From the NCBI GenBank assembly GCA_964609385.1, contig CAZSSM010000043.1, forward strand, positions 1 through 60,649: DNA of 60,649 nucleotides, written 5' to 3'. A program made the translations under genes and the position numbers. Source of the stretch: CAZSSM01 sp964609385. Its GTDB lineage: Bacteria > Planctomycetota > Planctomycetia > Isosphaerales > Isosphaeraceae. Every line of letters starts with the position of its first letter. The stretch's first letter is position 1. The notes under the pieces were generated by a model. That model was not told the DNA's origin and did not search any database. It worked only from the letters and a program-made list of their open reading frames with translations. This document shows positions 17,497 to 26,732 of this stretch, one piece after another.

Positions 17497-18054
17497 TTAG
17501 TTGGTCGATTCAGTCTCGGCTGGTACTTCCTCGGAGACTCGCTGCGTTGGTTCTTCGGCCGGCTCAGCAGAGCGATCTCGTGGGGGGGCCCCATCGCGAT
17601 CACGCCGACGACCACCTCGATCGCCGCGTTCGCGCTCTCGATCCCGACGTTCGTCCCGCTCTCGTTCGCGTTCACGGCGTTCGTCCCGCTCGTCGATTTC
17701 GTCGGCGGGGTTATAAGCCATGGCTTGGCTGATCAGAGATTCTTCAAGCTGCGGTGGGATCCTCACGATCAGCTCGCGGATGATCGTCTCATTGAGTTTG
17801 AAGTCGTTGCCGATCTCAACTAGGTTCTCTACGTCTGCCCTAAAGTAGGTTAACAGGTAGGTGCCTTTGCGGTGGGTCACGTTGTTGTATCGGATCGGGT
17901 AGGCCAATCGGCGCTCATCCCATTGACGACTCGCGACGATTTCGGCCTGGTACTTTTCCAGGATCTTGTGAACCGACTCGACGGTTTCTTCCCAGTTGGC
18001 CGCGGCTTTGTTGCTGTCGAGCAGGAACATCGCCTCGTAGGTTCGCACGGGCAA
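17497..18054 (-). CDS. rpsF: 30S ribosomal protein S6 with charged C-terminal tail
   Basis: Primary binding r-protein of the 30S platform, partner of S18. Residues 1-105 are a normal S6 domain (RTYEAMFLLDSN, WDERRLAYPIRYN, KGTYLLTYF, LNETIIRELIVR). From about residue 118 a tail of some 65 residues follows, first almost only Glu, Asp and Arg (repeated RERERDERR-type units to about 154), then Pro/Glu/Ser-rich. S6 proteins usually have about 100-135 residues, so the tail is unusual. The underlying DNA is repetitive, a place where length could vary. Confidence 0.94.
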   Translation of the reverse strand: MPVRTYEAMFLLDSNKAAANWEETVESVHKILEKYQAEIVASRQWDERRLAYPIRYNNVTHRKGTYLLTYFRADVENLVEIGNDFKLNETIIRELIVRIPPQLEESLISQAMAYNPADEIDERDERRERERERDERRDRERERGDRGGRRRDRDGAPPRDRSAEPAEEPTQRVSEEVPAETESTN

Positions 18055-18215
18055 GTGACTGGATCTCCTTAGTCTTGGGAACGAAAAACGGGGTAAGCGG
18101 AGTAATCAGTGACCGATCGGTTGAGGTCGATCATAACGAGGCGTACTTCGGGAGAGATGGGACGGCATCCGACGAAGAGAAAGATCGGGGGTTGCGGATC
18201 GAGGGTGGAACACCT

Positions 18216-18800
18216 TCACGCGCGAGGCTGGGCATTATTGAATTGGTTCATGGCCTCATCAAGACCATGGCTGACCCAGACAGCTACGGCCTGACTAGAC
18301 AAGATCAGAGCATCCTCGATGACCGGCCGCTCGCCGCTACGGAACCGGCCTAGCACGTAGTCGGATGCGTCGGCCTCGCCGCGTTGACCGATCCCGATCC
18401 TCAAACGTGGGTAAGATCCCGAGCCTAGTTGGGCGGTGATGTCGCGGAGCCCTTTCTGGCCTCCATCGGAGCCGGTTCGACGGATCCGCAACTTGCCAAG
18501 TGGCAGACTCAAATCGTCGCAAACGACAAGGATCTCGGACAAGTCCAGCTTGTAAAACTGCACAGCCTTACGGACGCTGTGACCGCTGAGATTCATGAAG
18601 GTTTGTGGTTTCAGTAACAGGACTCGCTGATAGTCGATCCGTGTCTCAGCGACCAACCCATCGAAGTTAGACTGGAACCGGACCTCTTCGCCGCTACTGC
18701 GTGTCAGGGCATCGATCAGTTCGAAACCGACATTGTGCCGGGTTCCCTCATACTTGCTCCCCGGGTTGCCCAGACCCACAACAAGCTTGAAAGTGGCCAC
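18216..18800 (-). CDS. pth: Peptidyl-tRNA hydrolase
   Basis: Releases tRNA from stalled peptidyl-tRNA. The N terminus KLVVGLGNPGSKYEGTRHNVGF carries catalytic His22; LLKPQTFMNLSG, VVCDDLSLPLGKLRIR (catalytic Asp) and GSDGGQKGLRDI follow. It has 194 residues, the family length. It lies between rplY and rpsF in the same direction, as the rplY-pth pair does in many bacteria. Confidence 0.96.
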   Translation of the reverse strand: MATFKLVVGLGNPGSKYEGTRHNVGFELIDALTRSSGEEVRFQSNFDGLVAETRIDYQRVLLLKPQTFMNLSGHSVRKAVQFYKLDLSEILVVCDDLSLPLGKLRIRRTGSDGGQKGLRDITAQLGSGSYPRLRIGIGQRGEADASDYVLGRFRSGERPVIEDALILSSQAVAVWVSHGLDEAMNQFNNAQPRA

Positions 18801-18973
18801 CAGCGACGGTCCTGAACGCGAATGAGGGCGGGACAGAGGAACTCGGGAGGTTTGGGGATCTGTGGGTGTTTTGGAGGCGAGGGATACTTCAAGAGGGGGC
18901 TATCTCGAGTCGACGGATGGCCGACAGGGGTCGGTCATCTGATCTGAGTCGTCCTGGGCGGGCCGGCGATAAG

Positions 18974-19594
18974 TTACGATTCGGCCGGAGTATCGGGCTC
19001 GGCCTCCGGTTCGGCGGCGGCGGAACCGCGTTTGCGGGTCACATGGACAACGACCAGAGAGCCGTCAACGTCGAGCTTGGCTCCATCGGGCAAGGAAAGA
19101 TCCTTAGCCTCGACCTGCTCGTCGACCTCTAACCTACTGACATCGACGACGATCGACTCGGGTATCGCTACGGCCAGGCAATGGATCGCGACCTCATGCA
19201 TCAGGTGCTCCAGGATTCCACCATGCGCGGTACCTGGTGCATCGCCTTTCAGGGTGATTGGCACGACCTGGCGAACAACCTCGTTCATGTCGATCCGGGC
19301 GAAGTCGACGTGTACGACCTCCTTACCCAGGTAGTCCCATTGAATATCGCGGACAAGAACGTTCTCCGGTTCCGTGGCACCGGGCATATGTAGCTTGACC
19401 AGCGGCGAGCCAATCTTGAAGAGGCCCCAGAACTCATCACGGGCCATGTGGATCGGTTGTGAGGCCAGGTTATGGCCGTAGATGATGCCCGGAATCCGAC
19501 CCTGAGCTCGGAGCCGACGCGAAACGCGGGTGCCGGTACCCCGGTTTTTGGCAGGGTTACGCGGTTCGGCTTTCAGATCGACGAAAACAGCCAT
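18974..19594 (-). CDS. rplY: 50S ribosomal protein L25 (CTC/TL5 form)
   Basis: Binds 5S rRNA. The N-terminal L25 domain (SRRLRAQGRIPGIIYGHN, VHVDFARIDMNEVV) is followed by the beta-barrel CTC domain (VPITLKGDAPGTAHGGILEH, ESIVVDVSRLEVDEQVEAKDL) and an Ala/Glu-rich tail. It has 206 residues. It is the first gene of the minus-strand translation/replication cluster. No prs gene, a frequent upstream partner, is present. Confidence 0.94.
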   Translation of the reverse strand: MAVFVDLKAEPRNPAKNRGTGTRVSRRLRAQGRIPGIIYGHNLASQPIHMARDEFWGLFKIGSPLVKLHMPGATEPENVLVRDIQWDYLGKEVVHVDFARIDMNEVVRQVVPITLKGDAPGTAHGGILEHLMHEVAIHCLAVAIPESIVVDVSRLEVDEQVEAKDLSLPDGAKLDVDGSLVVVHVTRKRGSAAAEPEAEPDTPAES

Positions 19595-20326
19595 GATCCA
19601 TCCGAAAAAAGCGGAACTCGAAACAATGCTTCAAGGAAGGTTGACAGGAAGCTGAACAGCCCGATGGCCGGCGATGGCTGGACATTGAACGCCTTGGGAG
19701 GCCGACGATCGAAACTCACTTAGGTAGGTGAACAGTTTGCCATCGGATCCGGATCGGCAAGACACGATTCGGTTATCCGATTCCAGCTCATCAATTGTCA
19801 ACGACGGTCCCAACGATTCGGCAAATCGTTGAGGTCGAGCTATAGGAACCTAGAAAACAGGGCTGGAATGCTCCGTCCGGGTTGGATTGAAGGACCGTCA
19901 GATCACTTCGAAGGTCGTGCAGGTTGTGTCGATAAACTGGAAGCTTAAGATTTTGACGCGGTCTGCGACGATCTACAAGACCAATTCTCGAAGCGGAGAG
20001 GTCCGCGATTCTGGCAGTCTCGAGGTCGCTACAACCAACGGCTGGCTTCCAGCATCTCGGTCTGGCCAAGAAACCCATCTTACCTGAATCCCGCTATGTA
20101 CCCATATGAAAGAGGCTTCTGGTCTGCTGTTTCGGAGGCTCAAAACTGACGGACCTCAAAAGCTTTTTGTCTGGGGACGCTCATGAGGTGCGTCAAAAAC
20201 CTCTTCCAATCCGTCGCCCATCTGAGTGAGAAGTGTTTTGTCCAACCAGTGATGTTCGAGGCGCGCGAGACGAATGGAACCTAGCATTGTGGAGGAGTCG
20301 AGACCGCCAAGGGGCGAGGACAGGCC
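19595..20326. other. Divergent spacer between rplY and the partner-switching genes
   Basis: About 730 bp with no convincing protein or tRNA. It should contain promoters for both directions. Short open frames have no recognisable similarity. Confidence 0.5.
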
Positions 20327-20821
20327 ATGACCACACATAGGTGTTCGCTCCGACTGACCAGCGACCCCGAAAACTTCACGACGCTGATGCGAACTGCTGA
20401 CCAGTTTTTGGTCCATCATCAGTTGGCCCGCGACGATCGACACACTGTACTGATCGTGTTGGAGGAGGTGGTGCTCAACATCATGAGCCAGGACTGGATC
20501 TTAGCCAGCGATCGGCGGATAGCCGTGCGGATGGTTCTCCGACAGAGCCAAGACCCGGTTTGCCGCGACGTCATCGGCGAGCTGGATCTGGAGGTCTCCG
20601 ACGATGGGGCGCCTTTCAACCCACTGAACTATCCCGAGCCGGACCTGACCAGCGTCCTGGCCGAGCGTCCTGTCGGTGGTCTGGGGATCCACCTGGTCCG
20701 TCACTTGATGGACCGTTTGCAATACCAACGTGTGGCCGACCAGAACATTCTGATCTTGACCAAGCGCCTCGACGCGATGTCGGGGATCCCTGACGCGCCT
20801 GAGGGCGGGAGAGCATTGTGA
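20327..20821 (+). CDS. RsbW/SpoIIAB-like HATPase (anti-sigma factor-type kinase)
   Basis: Small GHKL ATPase of the kind that binds and phosphorylates STAS antagonists and holds a sigma factor or other target. The N-box is LEEVVLNIMSQDW, the G1 box is VSDDGAPFNP and the G2-like box is GGLGIHLVRHLMDRLQY. It has 164 residues, the usual size. A purine-rich GGGGCGAGGA precedes the ATG. Its stop overlaps the start of the STAS gene (GTGA), so the two proteins are probably made together. No sigma-factor gene is adjacent, so its target is unknown. Confidence 0.85.
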   Translation: MTTHRCSLRLTSDPENFTTLMRTADQFLVHHQLARDDRHTVLIVLEEVVLNIMSQDWILASDRRIAVRMVLRQSQDPVCRDVIGELDLEVSDDGAPFNPLNYPEPDLTSVLAERPVGGLGIHLVRHLMDRLQYQRVADQNILILTKRLDAMSGIPDAPEGGRAL

Positions 20822-21393
20822 TCGTCGCCGAGTCCCAATATCCTAGCCTCTGCTGCATCGATCTGTTTGGCTGTCTCGATGCCGGCAGCGCCCCGGAAGT
20901 GCTCCAATTGGTCCTGGCCAAGATCGAACAGGGCGAGCACCGATTGTTGCTCGATCTGACCCGGCTAGATTATGCCAGCAGTGCGGGGCTGCGCGTCTTC
21001 CTGATCGCCTCGAGGCGGATGAACGAGGTGGGTGGTCAGATCACCCTGGCGGCACTTAATAAGAACGTGCGACATCTCTTCGACATTGCGGGGCTCAGCC
21101 TCCTCTTTGAAATCGCGCCGAGTCGATCGCAAGCCCTGCAATGCCTGGGAATCGCACCGGAAGATCTCGACACAACAATGCCCCGACCGTTGCATCGGAT
21201 TGGCGAACTGTTGCGTGGGACCGACGGTGAGGATCTTGGCTCCTCGCCCGATCTGCCAAGCTTGACCCAGGCCTACGAGCGGATCCAGGCCCACCCCTCC
21301 GGGGGTGCTAACGCCTCGCAGGCTTCGGGTGCCAGTGCCGCCGAGGCGATCCGTAAGCTTGCCTCGAGCCGGGGTCCGGGCCTGGCAAAATAG
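20818..21393 (+). CDS. STAS-domain anti-sigma factor antagonist
   Basis: Partner-switching antagonist paired with the HATPase. The STAS fold covers residues 1-105; the phosphorylatable Ser lies in LDYASSAGLRVFL. GTG 20818 overlaps the preceding stop by four bases. A C-terminal extension of about 80 residues, rich in Ser, Ala and Gly, is not part of STAS. Its last 121 bases are also the 3' end of the minus-strand BtuF-like gene. The likely role is reversible control of the HATPase; what signal feeds it is not visible. Confidence 0.85.
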   Translation: MIVAESQYPSLCCIDLFGCLDAGSAPEVLQLVLAKIEQGEHRLLLDLTRLDYASSAGLRVFLIASRRMNEVGGQITLAALNKNVRHLFDIAGLSLLFEIAPSRSQALQCLGIAPEDLDTTMPRPLHRIGELLRGTDGEDLGSSPDLPSLTQAYERIQAHPSGGANASQASGASAAEAIRKLASSRGPGLAK

Positions 21394-22190
21394 CTATTTG
21401 CGTCAACCAGCATAACCCGACCCTCAACGACAGCGCGGAGCGTCGACCAAGAGCCGCCTTTGGTTTCCTCCCGCCAAGCCTGGCGTGTCCGTTCCAGATC
21501 GAACCCACAGGGCGCCACGACGAGCACCTCTGGGTCGGCCTCAACGAGCTGCTCGGGGTGGATCCGCCGACTGGGTTGCCCCGGCGTTGCCAGTTGTTCC
21601 CGGCCCCCGGCCAGGCTAAACAGCTCCGGGTTCCAGTGACCCGAGGTGTAGATCGGGTCGATCCATTCGATCATCGCGACCGCGACTTCATTCTGTTTCA
21701 CACCGGCGGTTCGTCGGGCCGACGCGATTTGCTTGCACGTCGCGTCGAATCGTCGGAGCCAGTCTTCTGCTGGTTCGCTAGCTTGGAGCACATCGCCGAG
21801 GTGCAGGACCATCTCGGTGATCCCCGCCAGGTCGGTCGGGTTGACCGCGACGACCAGGGGCCGTGGTCGAACCGAATCGGCGATCGTTCGGACAGCCGAT
21901 TCACTGACAGCGCAAACCTCGCATTGGGCTTGCGTCAGGATCAAGTCGGGCACTAAGTCGAGTAGGCGATCGGCATCGACTTCATAGAGACTTTGGGGAC
22001 CCGAGGCAACTACCTGCGCATCGATCTCTGTTGAGGTGGCTTCAGTCTGGATTTGGCATGAGGTGAGCCGGGGCAGTTCGTTCACTAGGGACGGCCAGTC
22101 GCATTCGTGCGAGATACCTACAAGGTCGTCTAGGCGACCCAGGGCGGCGACCCACTCGGTCAGCGACGGCAGCAGACTCACGATCCGCAT
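21273..22190 (-). CDS. BtuF-like cobalamin/periplasmic-binding-fold protein
   Basis: Class III periplasmic-binding-protein fold (COG0614 type). It begins MRIVSLLPSLTEWVAALG with no signal peptide, typical of the cytoplasmic 'cobalamin-binding protein' subgroup. Later segments are GISHECDWP, DLILTQAQCEVC, SGHWNPELFSLAGG, EVLVVAPCGFDLERT and SYFARPGPRLEASL. It has 305 residues. The 3' end overlaps the STAS gene by 121 bp. The genome needs cobalamin for MetH (4.5 kb away), which fits a cobalamin role, but no BtuC/BtuD genes are here, so substrate and location are inferred. Confidence 0.8.
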   Translation of the reverse strand: MRIVSLLPSLTEWVAALGRLDDLVGISHECDWPSLVNELPRLTSCQIQTEATSTEIDAQVVASGPQSLYEVDADRLLDLVPDLILTQAQCEVCAVSESAVRTIADSVRPRPLVVAVNPTDLAGITEMVLHLGDVLQASEPAEDWLRRFDATCKQIASARRTAGVKQNEVAVAMIEWIDPIYTSGHWNPELFSLAGGREQLATPGQPSRRIHPEQLVEADPEVLVVAPCGFDLERTRQAWREETKGGSWSTLRAVVEGRVMLVDANSYFARPGPRLEASLRIASAALAPEACEALAPPEGWAWIRS

Positions 22191-22313
22191 CAGGAAGGAT
22201 CCTCGGGACTGGGGATCATCGGCGATGGACGTGTGGCTCGGGCTGATCGATGTGGGTGGGTTGACGAGAGGCCGGCAATCAGGCGGCTGACTCGCGCGCC
22301 TCGGGCGTCTCCG

Positions 22314-23570
22314 TCAAGCCCCATCGGGCCGTTTCAGGTCGGTCAGTGGACCGATGGTGACCAGGGTGATGTCGTTCAAGGAGTAGCGATCTAAGACACG
22401 TTGAATGTCAGTCACTTGCACACGCGAAACAGAATCAAGTTCTTCAGCTATAGGTATATACTGTTGATGGTTGACCCAGTGGTGACCCAGGCTCATTAAG
22501 CGCCCCATCGGTCGCTCGCTACGGAGCACGGCTCGGGAGGCGACCTTGTTCCGGGCTCGCTCCAACTCGTCGGCGCGGACCCCGCCTTTTCCGACACGAC
22601 GGAAGACTTCCAGGAGTCGCTGAAGGTTGTCCTGGGCAAGTTCTGGCCGGCAGCTCAGGAACGCTAGGAAGGCTCCAGCTTGATTATAGGTCTGGTAGCC
22701 AAGATCGGCCCCATCGGCCAGCCCCGAATCGATCAGTTCCCAGTAGAGTCGGCTGTTCGTGCTGTCGCCGACGATGGTGCTGAGCAGCATGGCCGCATAG
22801 CGGTCATCATCTTCGACCGCCGGAGCGTCGGCGATTCCAATGGCGGTGATCTGCTGGTCGTCGGCGCGTTCGAGAGTTTGGAACGCTCGGAGTCCTCGAG
22901 GGCGTTGAGCATCGCGTCCGCTCGGTGTACCTTGCCACGAACCACAACGTAGCTGAGCCAGGTCGACGAGCCGATCCCAGTCGACGCCGCCGGCGGCCAC
23001 AAGCGTGATGTTGCTCGGCGCATAGCGTTGGTCGAAGTAGGCGGCCATCTGCTTGCGTTGCAACACGCCGATCGTCTCAGGCGTGCCTAGAACGCTCTGA
23101 CCTAATGGATGGGGACCGAAGTGGGCCGCCTTGGCCGCTTCATAAGCGACCATCACTGGGTTGTCGCGGTACATGGCGATCTCTTCGAGAATCACCTGCT
23201 TCTCGGTGTCGAAGTCTTCGTCTCGAAGGCTGGGCCGGAGGATGTCCGAGAGCACATCGAAGGCCGGCTCCAGGTACTCTGGCAGGCAGGCTAGGTAGTA
23301 GACCGTATCTTCCTCGGAGGTCATCGCATTATGCTTAGCCCCGATCCGGTCGAGTTGACGGTTGACCTCCAAGGCGTCCCGGGACTCGGTTCCCTTGAAG
23401 ACCATGTGTTCCAGGAAATGTGAGACGCCGGCAAGGGCCGGGTCGGTCTCGTCGCGGCTGCCGGTCTTGACGAAGAAGCCGACGGCCATCGAGAGCATAC
23501 GAGGATCGATCTCAGCGACGACTTGGAGTCCGTTGTCCAGGCGGGCCGAGCGGAAGTCCAGGCTCGTCAC
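22314..23570 (-). CDS. M16 family zinc metallopeptidase, catalytic type
   Basis: Processing-peptidase-like protein with the inverted zinc motif HFLEH (His51, Glu54, His55) and the distant Glu130 in VILEEIAMYRDNP. It has 418 residues. The C-terminal half (GDSTNSRLYWELIDSG) lacks the Arg/Tyr substrate-binding pair that the companion has. The GTG start overlaps the stop of the upstream M16 gene by four bases (GTGA). Together the two resemble the alpha/beta subunits of bacterial heterodimeric M16 proteases. Confidence 0.92.
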   Translation of the reverse strand: MTSLDFRSARLDNGLQVVAEIDPRMLSMAVGFFVKTGSRDETDPALAGVSHFLEHMVFKGTESRDALEVNRQLDRIGAKHNAMTSEEDTVYYLACLPEYLEPAFDVLSDILRPSLRDEDFDTEKQVILEEIAMYRDNPVMVAYEAAKAAHFGPHPLGQSVLGTPETIGVLQRKQMAAYFDQRYAPSNITLVAAGGVDWDRLVDLAQLRCGSWQGTPSGRDAQRPRGLRAFQTLERADDQQITAIGIADAPAVEDDDRYAAMLLSTIVGDSTNSRLYWELIDSGLADGADLGYQTYNQAGAFLAFLSCRPELAQDNLQRLLEVFRRVGKGGVRADELERARNKVASRAVLRSERPMGRLMSLGHHWVNHQQYIPIAEELDSVSRVQVTDIQRVLDRYSLNDITLVTIGPLTDLKRPDGA

Positions 23571-24832
23571 GGGCGCATCTCCGAGGGTGGATTGAGGGGG
23601 GCGGGTCCCAAGGTCAGCAGGGTCCGCTGGGCTTTGGCGGCCGGCCCGGCGATCGTCGAAGCGTACCGACCGATCGACTCAACGCTCAAAGCATCGAGCT
23701 GGGCGGCGATCTCTGAGAGCGGCTGAACGCGACCCAAGTGGTACCAGTCCGAAGCCAAGGCCGCCGAACGGCTTAGGCTCGACTCCTGCTGCATGATGAG
23801 AGAGCTTTTCAAACCGGCTCGCATCGTCTCAAGTTCCTCGGGGGTGATCCCTTCACGACTCAGCCGATCGATCTCGGCTAAGGTCACGTCGAGAGTCTCC
23901 TGAGCGCGCTCATTGGAAGTACCGGCATAAACCAGAATTGTACCGCGGTCACGGAGTGATTCGTGGGAGGCCGAGACGGCGTAGCAGAGCCCGCGTTTCT
24001 CGCGGACCTCGGTGAAGAGCCGGGCTGAGGAGTAGCCACCCAAGATGCTGACCAATGCCCGAGCTGGGTAATACTCTGGGCTGCTAACCGGTACGCTCGG
24101 CGAGGCGATCGCGATCTGGGTTTGCTCGACGGTTTTGGCGATGTGATGCTGATGCGGTCCCCGCTCGGCACTTTCTGGTTGCTTGCGCTCTTGAGGTGGC
24201 CAGTCACCGAAGAGCCTCTCGACGGCTTCGCACAACGGATCCCAATCGATCGCTCCGGCCACGCCTACGATTGCTCCCTCCGGATGGATGTAGCGTTGGA
24301 AGTGAGTCCGCAACGCCTCGGCATCGACGGCTCGGACGCCTTCCAGTGTTCCAGGAGAGGGTTGGTTCAGGGGTGCAGGGTAATGGATCCGCCGCAGTTC
24401 ATAGAGTGCTTTGCTCGCCGGATCGTCCTCTAGGCTCTGAAGCGATTGAAGCGCCAACTCGCGGATCGGTTCCAGTTCTGACTCGCCGAGATGCGGACGA
24501 CGGAGCACGTCGGCAAAGACTTCCAGGGACGGGATGATCGACTTGCCGAGCGTTGCAGCGGTTAGGCTCGTGTGCATTACGCCTGGGTTGATGCCATGAT
24601 TGACCCCCAGACCGTCAAGTGTCTCAAGCAACTGTCGGCTGTCGAAAGGCCCGGCACCGCGCATCAACCATTCCGAAAGCAGTGAGGCAGTGCCCGCCAT
24701 CCCAGAAGGATCGTAAGCGGAGCCGGCCGGTATCAGCAGAGTCCAGGAAGCTGATTCGACCGAGGGGATCGGCTCGGCCACCAGGGTTAACCCGTTAGCA
24801 AACGTCTGATGCCGGAGTTCGCGATCGGTCAC
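23567..24832 (-). CDS. M16 family peptidase-like protein, non-catalytic subunit
   Basis: Companion of the downstream M16 enzyme. Where HFLEHMVFKGT is expected it reads SLLSEWLMRGAG, so all zinc ligands are lost. It keeps the C-terminal segment YSSARLFTEVREKRGLCYAVSA, whose Arg and Tyr bind substrate in this family. It starts at GTG 24832 (MTDRELRHQTFANGLTLV) and has 421 residues. The likely role is substrate recognition in a heterodimer. Substrates are unknown. Confidence 0.9.
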   Translation of the reverse strand: MTDRELRHQTFANGLTLVAEPIPSVESASWTLLIPAGSAYDPSGMAGTASLLSEWLMRGAGPFDSRQLLETLDGLGVNHGINPGVMHTSLTAATLGKSIIPSLEVFADVLRRPHLGESELEPIRELALQSLQSLEDDPASKALYELRRIHYPAPLNQPSPGTLEGVRAVDAEALRTHFQRYIHPEGAIVGVAGAIDWDPLCEAVERLFGDWPPQERKQPESAERGPHQHHIAKTVEQTQIAIASPSVPVSSPEYYPARALVSILGGYSSARLFTEVREKRGLCYAVSASHESLRDRGTILVYAGTSNERAQETLDVTLAEIDRLSREGITPEELETMRAGLKSSLIMQQESSLSRSAALASDWYHLGRVQPLSEIAAQLDALSVESIGRYASTIAGPAAKAQRTLLTLGPAPLNPPSEMRP

Positions 24833-25076
24833 GGAGGGTGTGCTCCCAAATTTAATGGTTCATCAATGTTAGGTCGGTCGTATGGCCGGGGCCACCCAAT
24901 CGGGCTGGCGACGTCTGTTGGACTGCCTTGGAGAACGCGTTGACCTCCTCGATCTGACTGTGGGTGGATCCTCGATCGGTGAGGTTAGGTAAGCCGATCG
25001 TCACGAGAAGTTGGAATCGGTCGGGCCGAGCGAGTCGTAGAGCTCACCGGACTATTCAGGGACGACCGCTCCTGAC

Positions 25077-25607
25077 TTAGAGGTCCACGGCCTTGTACAG
25101 CGTCTTCATTTTTCGGAACCCCAGCCGGCGGTACAACCGAACCGCGTCGGCGTTTTCGGCAGTCACCTCAAGGTAGGCTCTTGGCAAGCCGACGGCTCGG
25201 AAGCCTCGCAGGGCCTGGCCCACTAGCGCCGAGCCCAAGCCCCGGTTCCGGTGCTCAGGAACCACCCCGACGTTTTGAATCGCTCCCTGACCGGTTCGAT
25301 CGCGGACTCCTTGGATCGTGGCACAGTATTCCAGACCAAAGGCAATCAACCAGGTCGCCTGTGGCAAAAATCCGGGCTTGCGACGGATTTCCCGCATTAG
25401 GCGACGACATCGACGCAAATCACCCAGACAGGGAAATACGTGTGAATCAATTTCGTTGCGGAAACTAAGGTACTTCACCTCGGCATGGGTGTCGATCAAC
25501 GAGTCGCGCCAACAGACCCAGCGATAGCCCTGGGGCAATGTGCCCGGCTCGGGCAGGCACCCCAGATCGTACTCCATCCGGTACCGCTGATAGTACGTAA
25601 TGGTCAT
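25077..25607 (-). CDS. GNAT-family N-acetyltransferase
   Basis: Acetyl-CoA-dependent acetyltransferase of unknown substrate. The C-terminal half is the GNAT core: IQNVGVVPEHRNRGLGSALV (pyrophosphate loop RNRGLG), then YLEVTAENADAVRLYRRLGF. The N-terminal 95 residues are less conserved. It has 176 residues. The ATG at 25607 is the only good start. It is divergent from the zinc-ribbon membrane protein gene across 263 bp. Confidence 0.85.
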   Translation of the reverse strand: MTITYYQRYRMEYDLGCLPEPGTLPQGYRWVCWRDSLIDTHAEVKYLSFRNEIDSHVFPCLGDLRRCRRLMREIRRKPGFLPQATWLIAFGLEYCATIQGVRDRTGQGAIQNVGVVPEHRNRGLGSALVGQALRGFRAVGLPRAYLEVTAENADAVRLYRRLGFRKMKTLYKAVDL

Positions 25608-25870
25608 TGTGAGGACGCAACGATTATTCTATGTTGCACCGCAAACTCCTCGACCACTAGCGATTCGAGGTCTGGAAGGCCTCGGGGCGGTGTAAGGTGG
25701 GGCCATTTTAGGTTTGGCCTGGAGTGAGGGTCAACGGAGCCATCGAGGCGTCGTGGAATGATGGGTGGCCGGATCGCTCGGGGTGACCCGCGTACAATTC
25801 CTTCAATGTCCGAGTCGGGAATCGGGGTGCCAAGAAGAACGGCCTTCGGAATTGTTGGGGATGGTAAGGT

Positions 25871-26389
25871 ATGGCGACGGGGACCGGTCAGGACCAATCA
25901 TCTGACCTCTATGACCACGAACTGGATTACGATCTATTGAGGCACCCGCTCAGTGGTCCTCGATGGATCGTTCATCCCGAGCGAGATCGCCGACTCATTG
26001 CCAATCCGTTTCTCGCGATCGCCGCTTGGAGCTTTGCGATGGGACTGATCAGCGAACTGCTGGAGCAGCCCTGGCTTGGCCCAGGGGGGGTGATTGGATT
26101 CGTCTTCGGTGTCGCGACTATCGCGATCTGGCCCCAGCTAAGCATTCGGGTCCACTGCTGGGACTGCGGAGCAACGATCCACGGCTCCTCGACGTCGTCC
26201 CACGACTGCGACGGGGTCAGGCGTCGGAGGGAAGCCGGCTGGAGACGTGGGCTCCGACCGCCCGACCTGGCCATCCAGACCGGTTTTTGGGTCCTAGCGA
26301 CGATCGTGAGTGTGATTGTCTTCTGGTCCCAGGTCCAACTCCCCAGTATTGAGGAACTCTTGCGGTCTTGGCCAGACCTCAGCGCCTGA
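25871..26389 (+). CDS. Small membrane protein with zinc-ribbon-like Cys/His cluster
   Basis: Not recognised. It is 172 residues with two hydrophobic segments around residues 45-95 (FLAIAAWSFAMGLI; VIGFVFGVATIAIWP), then a soluble loop HCWDCGATIH with a later SSHDC that together could bind zinc, a basic stretch, and a third hydrophobic segment (FWVLATIVSVIVFW). The ATG at 25871 follows a purine-rich GGGGATGG. It stands alone between a GNAT gene and metH. The coding nature is supported by composition only. Confidence 0.65.
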   Translation: MATGTGQDQSSDLYDHELDYDLLRHPLSGPRWIVHPERDRRLIANPFLAIAAWSFAMGLISELLEQPWLGPGGVIGFVFGVATIAIWPQLSIRVHCWDCGATIHGSSTSSHDCDGVRRRREAGWRRGLRPPDLAIQTGFWVLATIVSVIVFWSQVQLPSIEELLRSWPDLSA

Positions 26390-26732
26390 TCGGTCACGCT
26401 GGAAAGCAAACGGGGCGTCGTCTAGAATAGGTCCGAAATCAGGCTGAGACGATGACTTACGCTTTTGGCCGGGTTCTTGGCAGCCTGATGGTGAAGGCCC
26501 AAATTTACTTCTACCCCCCTACCAAACCGCCCACCTTTGCACCTCGAGCTGCAGCATTGATGTCGGTTGGTGGAGCCGACGGCATCGAGAGATTTGTGGC
26601 AATTATCCCCTGGCGGTCACTTCGATCGTTGAAGTCGTCCAGCCCCAGAGATCTCACGGGATGGTTCGAGTCATCGGAGCCATCGCTGAGGAAACAGGCA
26701 TCGATCAAACCAACCCTTCCAAAGGACTGTCC
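26390..26732 (+). other. Leader region upstream of metH
   Basis: About 340 bp. I looked for cobalamin, SAM and SAH riboswitch signatures and recognised none. The metH frame is open back to 26661, but the residues before MSTIASSRL lack family similarity. Confidence 0.45.

Noticed and set aside
26390..26732. Riboswitch upstream of metH
   Set aside because: None of the cobalamin, SAM or SAH core sequences I know could be found.
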